Assembly (NCBI GenBank): GCA_003427395.1
Contig: BFEA01000796.1
Coordinates: forward strand, 97,919 to 123,902
DNA length: 25,984 nucleotides
From: Chara braunii
Taxonomy: Eukaryota > Streptophyta > Charophyceae > Charales > Characeae
Direction: 5' to 3'
The notes under the pieces are model-generated. The model was not told where the DNA came from. It saw only the letters and a program-made list of their open reading frames with translations, and ran no database searches. The first letter of the stretch is position 1. The number at the start of each line of letters is the position of its first letter. Shown here one piece after another: positions 20,957 through 25,984 of the stretch. The position numbers were made by a program, and so were the translations under genes.

Positions 20957-21186
20957 CTTGAAGAGCTCATCGGCAGACTTCAGCGGGAGATTGTGCTCTC
21001 CGAGAGACCTGTCTGCCACATGATTGAACCAATCCAGGCCGCTACATTCTGCTAGCATGGTGCCAACGCTTGACTGCGTAATGAAGTTATGAATATTGCT
21101 TTGTCCAGCTTCAACAACGGGTATGCTCTTGATGTGATATTTCGATAGGAGCAGCAACAGTGTGAGAAGCGTGTCAGACGATTCCA
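20957..21186 (-). CDS. PV42-like CBS-domain protein, internal exon (5'-most seen)
   Basis: This 230-bp exon starts with two bases of a split codon, then 76 codons, and ends on AAG before GTATGA. It encodes ESSDTLLTLLLLLSKYHI, then KSIPVVEAGQSNIHNF, ITQSSVGTMLAECS and GLDWFNHVADRSLGEHNLP. The Leu-rich helix, the IPVVE strand and the GL-x-WF segment match the C-terminal half of the second CBS module and the inter-Bateman linker of plant PV42-type proteins. The acceptor is TTTTCTTCCAG ending at 21187. Its first 40 bases and the acceptor are duplicated 161 bp upstream (21308-21347). The N-terminal half of the protein must come from further exons at higher coordinates, probably outside the window; I searched the minus strand for the family's N-terminal motifs and saw none. 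Confidence 0.85.
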
Positions 21187-21460
21187 CTGGAAGAAAAGGA
21201 GCCCACCTGAAGCATCCAGCAATAGCGGAGACCTAAACCAGGCGACAGTAATCAGACATGAAGGGAAGGGGGAAGAAGCGCAGAGCAAGGTAAACAAAGC
21301 AGGCAGGAGGAGCAGCAACAATGTGAGAAGTATATCAGACGATTCCACTGGAAGAAAAGGAGCTCACCTGAAGCATCCGGCAATAGGCGGAGACCTCAAG
21401 TAGGCAACAGTAATCAGACATGAAGGGAAGGGGGGAGAGCAGGGGAAGGTACAGACGTAG
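21147..21460. repeat. 161-bp tandem duplication across an exon start
   Basis: AGGAGCAGCAACAGTGTGAG at 21147 recurs as AGGAGCAGCAACAATGTGAG at 21308. The match continues through the exon start, the acceptor (CCACTGGAAGAAAAGGAG on plus) and into CAGTAATCAGACATGAAGGG. The second copy carries 40 nt of exon sequence plus the acceptor. Confidence 0.9.
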
Positions 21461-22083
21461 GAAGAATGTGAGGAACAGGCGGAGCATAGCGAGGGGAGGA
21501 GTTGATCAGGCCATCATGTACAGGTATCAGCTGTGCGAGGACTAATGAGAGAAGAAGATAAAATCCAGCAATACATGAACATGACGAAACGCATGACGTC
21601 CGACTCCAAGGTGATTCAGTGCCAGGAGACCCAGAAAGCATTGGTTCAAATTTCAAAACCAACCCCCTTCTAAAGCAAGTAAACATGACATTCAATCCAC
21701 ATTGGTATTTACTATTTATAGCTAGGACCATTTTTTTTCCGCAAGATTTTGTTATGGTGGATCTGTCCCCTGCGTTCAGCAACAGAGCATTTGCATTCAT
21801 CTAATCAGACAGGTAACTCTAACAATCAAGGACATACACAACACTACATTCACTTGGACACTTTCTGGCCCAGGTGCATTCAGACGAGTCCAAGATTTTG
21901 GATGCATCCAGTCCAGAAAGCAGCCAAATGCATGCCGAGCGTTGTGTAGTGGAGCCAGGCCCAATAACAACAACAAGGAATGAAACAGCCAGTAGCGAGT
22001 GGCGACACCGTAAAACATGGCACCTATACGACAAGGGCGTTGTACTTTTGCACCACTTCGACCTCCGAGCCTCATTTTGCCGA

Positions 22084-22176
22084 GGCAGGAAAGAAGTGCA
22101 CGCCAAGCTTCGTCGAAGCGCTGGCGCTACGTTTTTTTTTTTTTTTCCTTTTCGGCTGGCGCCGCCAACCATTTCG
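22084..22176 (+). repeat. GC-rich dispersed repeat unit, copy 2
   Basis: GCCAAGCTTCGTCGAAGCGC, a T run and CGGCTGGCGCCGCCAACC match the minus strand at 395-485. It lies directly upstream of the foldback element that has similar GGCTGG...CCATTT cores. Confidence 0.5.
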
Positions 22177-22196
22177 ATCTGCTAGCACTGTTCCCC

Positions 22197-22540
22197 TGAA
22201 GAGTGCGGTTTCATCGTAAAATTGGTGTTTCGAGTAGGCCTGCAAACCACCAGTACCTTTCTCAGCTATTGATGCCGAGCCTAAAACTGCCCTGCGCGCC
22301 AAAAAGAAAACGAACTGGCACAGGCCTCATTTTGGCTGGCGGGACCGGCCATTTCGCGCCGGTAGAGCCAAAAACTGCCCTGTGCGCCAAAAAAAAACGA
22401 ACCGGCGCGGGCCTCATTTTGGCTGGCACCACCAGCCATTTTGCGCCGGGCCTGCCCGCCTCCCGCGTTAACCGGCGGGCATTTGTTTTTCAAGCAGGGA
22501 AAGGTACTGGTGGTTTTATGACAAAAGTGTGCGCTCTTCA
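22197..22540. repeat. Foldback element with internal 88-bp tandem repeats
   Basis: The ends are inverted: TGAAGAG(T/C)GC at 22197 and, reversed, at 22540. A perfect 17-bp inner match is AAACCACCAGTACCTTT at 22244-22260 against 22500-22516 reversed. Two 88-bp units fill the middle (22277-22364 and 22365-22452), each with AAAACTGCCCTG, GCGCCAAAAA, CCTCATTTTGGCTGGC and a CC(G/A)GCCATTT core. The left arm has about 22 extra bases. No transposase and no clear target-site duplication are seen; it is probably a non-autonomous DNA element. Confidence 0.65.
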
Positions 22541-23132
22541 AATACCCCCTACTGAGGATCTCATAGCAATGACGATCCATAACGAAAAGCAGCACAGCAC
22601 AATGATAATGAATGTGCAATCAGACTCACCTTCTTCTTTGCTTCGCATACATGCAAACAGATGGCAGCTCACACTGGCGCCAAGTGCCCACTCAAAGCTC
22701 AGAGATATGGACGTCGAGAACACAGTTCAGATGCAAACTCACTTCAACAGGCTATGGCGCATCAGCGCCTGTACATCCCAACTCTCGTCACTGTCCAACA
22801 CCACTGTTCGCACATACTCGACTCTGGATCACCCTGAATACCCCCACACGCATGCACTCTGCTACTCACACACACTGAACTCTGTCTCTAAACTACAGCG
22901 GCTATTGCCGCCTAACCCCTACTAGCTATGGATACTCTATCTTCCTTCGGCCCACTTCGTCCTCGGGCATCTCCAGACCACCTCGCACAAGACGCTAGGG
23001 CAGCGCTTCCACATGGCTGACGCAGGAATGAATGAATGGCTGGACGCTGCCTCTTGATTTATACTTCTGTACGTCGCTGGTCTGCCCTTTTCCACCAGGC
23101 CCACGGTGCACACAGTCCCTCGTGGTACTTGC

Positions 23133-23219
23133 TGACTGTACAAAGTGAGACTGGGACTGGGTACCGTTGACTGTACAAAGTGAGACTGGGACTGGGTACC
23201 GCTGACTGAGCGAAGTGGA
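23133..23219. repeat. Minisatellite, 35-bp unit
   Basis: TGACTGTACAAAGTGAGACT-GGGACTGGGTACCG at 23133 and 23168, with a partial unit (TGACTGAGCGAAGTGGACT) at 23203. Confidence 0.9.
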
Positions 23220-23308
23220 CTCACCACTTGCCCACTTGCCGCTGGTCTGCTGTGGGTAATGTGAGGATAAACTCGAAAGGCCACTTCCGGACCTTCCGGA
23301 AGTCGGTG

Positions 23309-23400
23309 GACTTGGCCTTTCAGGACTGTAGCAGCTACGACCTTGACCTTTCAGGGCTGTAGCAGCTACGATCTTGACCTTTCAGATTTGCTATAGCTAC
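23309..23400. repeat. Minisatellite, 31-bp unit, 3 copies
   Basis: The unit GA(C/T)CTTGACCTTTCAG followed by GGCTGTAGCAGCTAC occurs at 23309, 23339 and 23370, diverging in the last copy. Confidence 0.9.
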
Positions 23401-23959
23401 AACCTCTACACAACTATGACCCCTACTCGACAGACCTACAGATCGAACCCCTACAGCTACACAGACCTACGACAGACATCAGTCAACGAGCAAAACACAG
23501 GTCACGGGTTCACACACACACAGGGGTCGACTCGATTCTGTATGAGGGTGTGGTAAGGTCTAGGGATCGAGCGCTGGGATCTGCATCTGCTACTGCTGAG
23601 GTGAAAACCGTTTCAAATGCAAGACTGACAGCCACAATGATGACGCCCCCTCCGCGCCCTTCCCGCTCCCCCCCCCCAACTAATAATGGCCAAAACATGT
23701 AAGATATTAAAAGTGACAACGACATCACTCCAAGGATGGCAATCGCTGTTCTATAAGGATAGCATCAAGCTATTGTCCAATGCCGATTTGCATTGGATGC
23801 ACAACTGCTTCTCCTTACCAATGCACAATAAATGAAGCAGCGCATCGATGATCTGTTTCGAGAACTTTTGACATTCATACCCAGATGCAAGAAAATAACA
23901 AGACCTCTTCTTTTTGTTTTTTGCCTTTTTGTTTTTTTTTGACAACCAATCGACCTTTT

Positions 23960-24055
23960 TTTTCTTTCTGGCTTGCTGGAAACTGTGTCCTGTCTCCAGT
24001 GTCCCTTACGTAAAGAACGCACTCCACACCTCCTTCCATCATGGCAGAAGGACAC
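23960..24055 (-). mobile_element. SINE-like repeat, family S2, truncated copy
   Basis: On the minus strand, TAAGGGACACTGGA and then AGTTTCCAGCA match the copy at 25020-25150. It is followed by an A-rich tail broken by GGTCGATTGGTTGTC. Confidence 0.5.
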
Positions 24056-24119
24056 CGAGGCAGCAGCATTGATAGCTTCCTTTTCGGGAAAGGTGTACTA
24101 CTGCTCTCTGCCCCTGCAA

Positions 24120-24290
24120 TCGTGAACATTTTTGGAATGGTCTCCGCTGGTACACCCATCAACTGTTGAATTACAGACCAGAGTTCGAGTCCTGTATGCA
24201 ATGACATAATTCTGAATGACCTGGGGCTGTTCAGCTCGATGATGATATCTAAAGGCCGTTGCCCTTCTCTTTTTTTCTTTCTTTAAAAAA
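24120..24290 (+). mobile_element. SINE-like repeat, family S1, copy 2 with B box
   Basis: GAGTTCGAGTCC (24181-24192) fits the pol III B box. The S1 core (24206-24267) shared with 8519-8582 follows, and then a CT-rich/A-rich tail. The A box is unclear, so it is a degenerate tRNA-type SINE at best. Confidence 0.45.
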
Positions 24291-24439
24291 AAAAAGAAAA
24301 AAGAAAAAGGATAAAAAAACTCTTAAAAAAAGGACAAACAAACCGTTTTAACGGTTTTATCATTTGAACGGTCCTATGCTGAGACAGTCTGGTCTATATC
24401 ATAATCCTAGCCGCTTTGCATGTCTGGTGGTCCCCCCCG

Positions 24440-24756
24440 AGACTGTGTAAACTCTCTTTCATATAACGGTGACTCGGCTGAGCCTTTCCTCTGGCCCCTC
24501 CTGGTGCCCCCCCCCGGTGGAGGTGGAACTTAGTAGCGGTAGGAAGTGGCTTTGGGGGTCACTCTCTATCTCAGCAAAAAATTATGTTTGTTCACCCCTG
24601 CTTTTCATTAGCCGAAGCCGGGTAATGTAGTCATGGATCCGTAGATTTCGTACATCTGGGCCTCAGCCCTCCTCCGTGCACACACAGATTCAAACCGGTG
24701 ACTTCGGCCTCAAGAGCCAAGTCTCTTAACCACTACAGCCAGGACACGGTGTTCAA
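24440..24756 (-). mobile_element. tRNA-derived SINE-like element
   Basis: The minus strand from 24756 reads GGCTGTAGTGGTTAAGAG, similar to tRNA A boxes. It is followed by a well-paired anticodon-type arm (TTGGC-TCTTGAG-GCCGA) and a B-box-like CGGTTTGAATC. The spacing resembles a tRNA. The downstream body ends near GGAAAGGCTCAGC, a motif also found in the neighbouring element near 25188. The T-arm stem is poor, so it is not a functional tRNA gene. Confidence 0.5.
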
Positions 24757-24783
24757 AAGCGGAACCATACCGGTCGCAATATC

Positions 24784-24810
24784 CACCCCACCCCACCCCA
24801 CCCCACCCCT
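24784..24810. repeat. (CCCCA)5 repeat
   Basis: Five consecutive CCCCA pentamers. Confidence 0.9.
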
Positions 24811-25019
24811 GCAAGGGGCTGTAGTGTGTCCAACTCAACACACACCACAGTGACCACACTCAACTCCACGGACACGGCAATTCACGCACACTTCGCTCCG
24901 TTCAGCACGCATCCCCCACTGGTACTTAGCCCGTTCACTCACGCAGAGGCTTACTTGAATTGCCCGCTGGTTCACGGGAGGAGTGTTCCACAGTAGTCAT
25001 GCCCCCGGTAATGTTTTGC

Positions 25020-25186
25020 AGCATTCGTACTGCATAAGGGACACTGGACCCGGTTTCCAGCAGGTGCTGCTCCCCACCAATAGATTGCAGTCATCTAAAA
25101 AAGGTGCTACCGGGCGATGTTCCTATCACCCTCTGTAGCACTGTGGGCGGAGGTTAAAAAAATAAAAACGGGAAAAAAAAACAGCT
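25020..25186 (+). mobile_element. SINE-like repeat, family S2, plus copy
   Basis: It contains ACCCGGTTTCCAGCAGGTG and CTCCCCACCAAT, then GATGTTC and CCTCTGTAG, ending in an A-rich tail (25153-25180). The same order occurs on the minus strand at 25245-25400. Confidence 0.6.
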
Positions 25187-25244
25187 GAGCCTTTCCCCGT
25201 CCAGGTACAGGACTTGTTCATTACTCGGCTCTGGACAAGAATTG

Positions 25245-25400
25245 GCAGCACCCCCTTCCAATTCTTCAGGGGGGCAGGGTTTTCCCAGATAGGTTCTACC
25301 AGAGAGAGCGGTGTATGAACATCTCCCTGTAGTAGGCCTCCTCCTCCGGACGCTCTTGGCCATTGGTGGGGAGCTACACCTGCTGGAAACCGGGTGCAGC
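25245..25400 (-). mobile_element. SINE-like repeat, family S2, minus copy
   Basis: Reverse-complemented, it has ACCCGGTTTCCAGCAGGTG and CTCCCCACCAAT, then AGATGTTCATACACC and CTCTGGTAGAACC. With the plus copy at 25020-25186 it forms a 36-bp near-perfect inverted pair about 300 bp apart. Confidence 0.6.
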
Positions 25401-25924
25401 ATCAGGGTTTTCGGACTCGATACATTGAATTTTACTATTTTTAGATACCTGATTGAGGTTAAAACTATCTTTGGATTTCTGAAGAGGCCGTAAGGCCCCA
25501 TCATCTAGCTGGCATAGGACACCTCCCTTCCACAGAGACAATAGCGATTCCACTAACTCCCCTTTCATGCATCATCGTGGATATCCATCATGATGAATGC
25601 ATCTCATGGTATGTTCCATTCAGGGGAAAACGGATATGCAAGGCTCGCAACAACAACAATGAATTGTAGCCCGTAATGATGTAGAGCTATAAGGACCTAC
25701 CACTAGTTGCACAACTCGCCATCCGCCTACGTTGCGAATGCATCAGCACCGTCTGTCCAGATTCATTCAGAATTTCGGCGGATGTCGAGTGGTGCAATTA
25801 GTTCCTAATCCAGGTATCAAGATCAATGCACACCAAAAAGGAAAGGAAGGAAACAGCACAATCAACATCCATGCAAATCAAACGGCACAAAGGAGTGAGT
25901 AGAGAGATTTGAGTCATAATTTCA

Positions 25925-25926
<2 letters not shown>

Positions 25927-25984
<58 letters not shown>
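25927..25984. repeat. (GT)n microsatellite at window end
   Basis: At least 56 bp of GT dinucleotides run off the end of the window. Confidence 0.98.

Larger units (their letters stand above)
21187..25984 (-). other. Upstream intron (partial) of the PV42-like gene
   Basis: The acceptor at 21187 is phase 1, so at least one more coding exon must exist upstream, and it is not recognisable before the window ends. The stretch holds a 161-bp tandem duplication, GC-rich repeat units, a foldback element, two short minisatellites, a cluster of SINE-like repeats (23.9-25.4 kb) and a terminal GT microsatellite. The open frame at 22203-22925 lies across the foldback repeats and is not supported as a gene. 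Confidence 0.5.

Noticed and set aside
22203-22925. 240-residue open frame on the plus strand
   Set aside because: It runs across the foldback element. Its internal amino-acid repeat simply reflects the 88-bp DNA units, and the rest has no recognisable domain or codon structure.
24690-24756. A functional tRNA gene on the minus strand
   Set aside because: The anticodon-type arm pairs well but the T-arm and acceptor stem do not, so it is more likely a SINE head.
25567-25602. Near-palindrome around GGATATCC
   Set aside because: The arms match only with several gaps. It is weak and not clearly above chance.

Overview
The window looks like nuclear DNA of a repeat-rich, intron-rich eukaryote, most likely a streptophyte (a charophyte alga or an early-diverging land plant). 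Three things point there. A split CBS-domain gene resembles the plant PV42 / SNF1-kinase gamma-like family. A non-LTR retrotransposon carries a plant-type zinc-binding (zf-RVT-like) C-terminus. There are also short TTTAGGG-like tracts. From memory only, Gly/Tyr/Asn-rich and coiled-coil gag-like remnants such as the one at about 17.9-18.9 kb remind me of Chara; I could not check this.

The only convincing host gene is on the minus strand and covers most of the window. Three phase-compatible exons (20957-21186, 13956-14122, 1265-1589) encode the last 239 residues of a PV42-like protein and end at a stop at 1265-1267. The introns between them are about 6.8 kb and 12.4 kb. The upstream exons, coding for the N-terminus and first CBS region, are not seen and probably lie beyond position 25984. 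Positions 1-1264 are downstream flank.

Almost everything else is intronic repeat. It includes a 5'-truncated, frameshifted LINE antisense to the gene (about 4147-7330) and a U2 snRNA retropseudogene with target-site duplication (14454-14595). There are several tRNA-like SINE remnants (16.9-17.1 kb and 23.9-25.4 kb), two foldback elements (1990-2080 and 22197-22540), a decayed gag-like ORF (about 17.9-18.9 kb), many minisatellites and several long microsatellites.

Two places (10432-10467 and 20795-20832) carry back-to-back Tn5/Nextera mosaic ends, the mate-pair junction adapter. They are library or gap-filling artefacts, so sequence contiguity there cannot be trusted, although the gene's exon order across both suggests the scaffold order is right. 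Single Ns cluster in the LINE, as expected for a collapsed multicopy repeat.

I found no CRISPR array, operon, phage or novel multi-gene system. The most notable points are the duplicated splice acceptor of the PV42-like gene, the U2 retrocopy, the foldback elements and the adapter artefacts.
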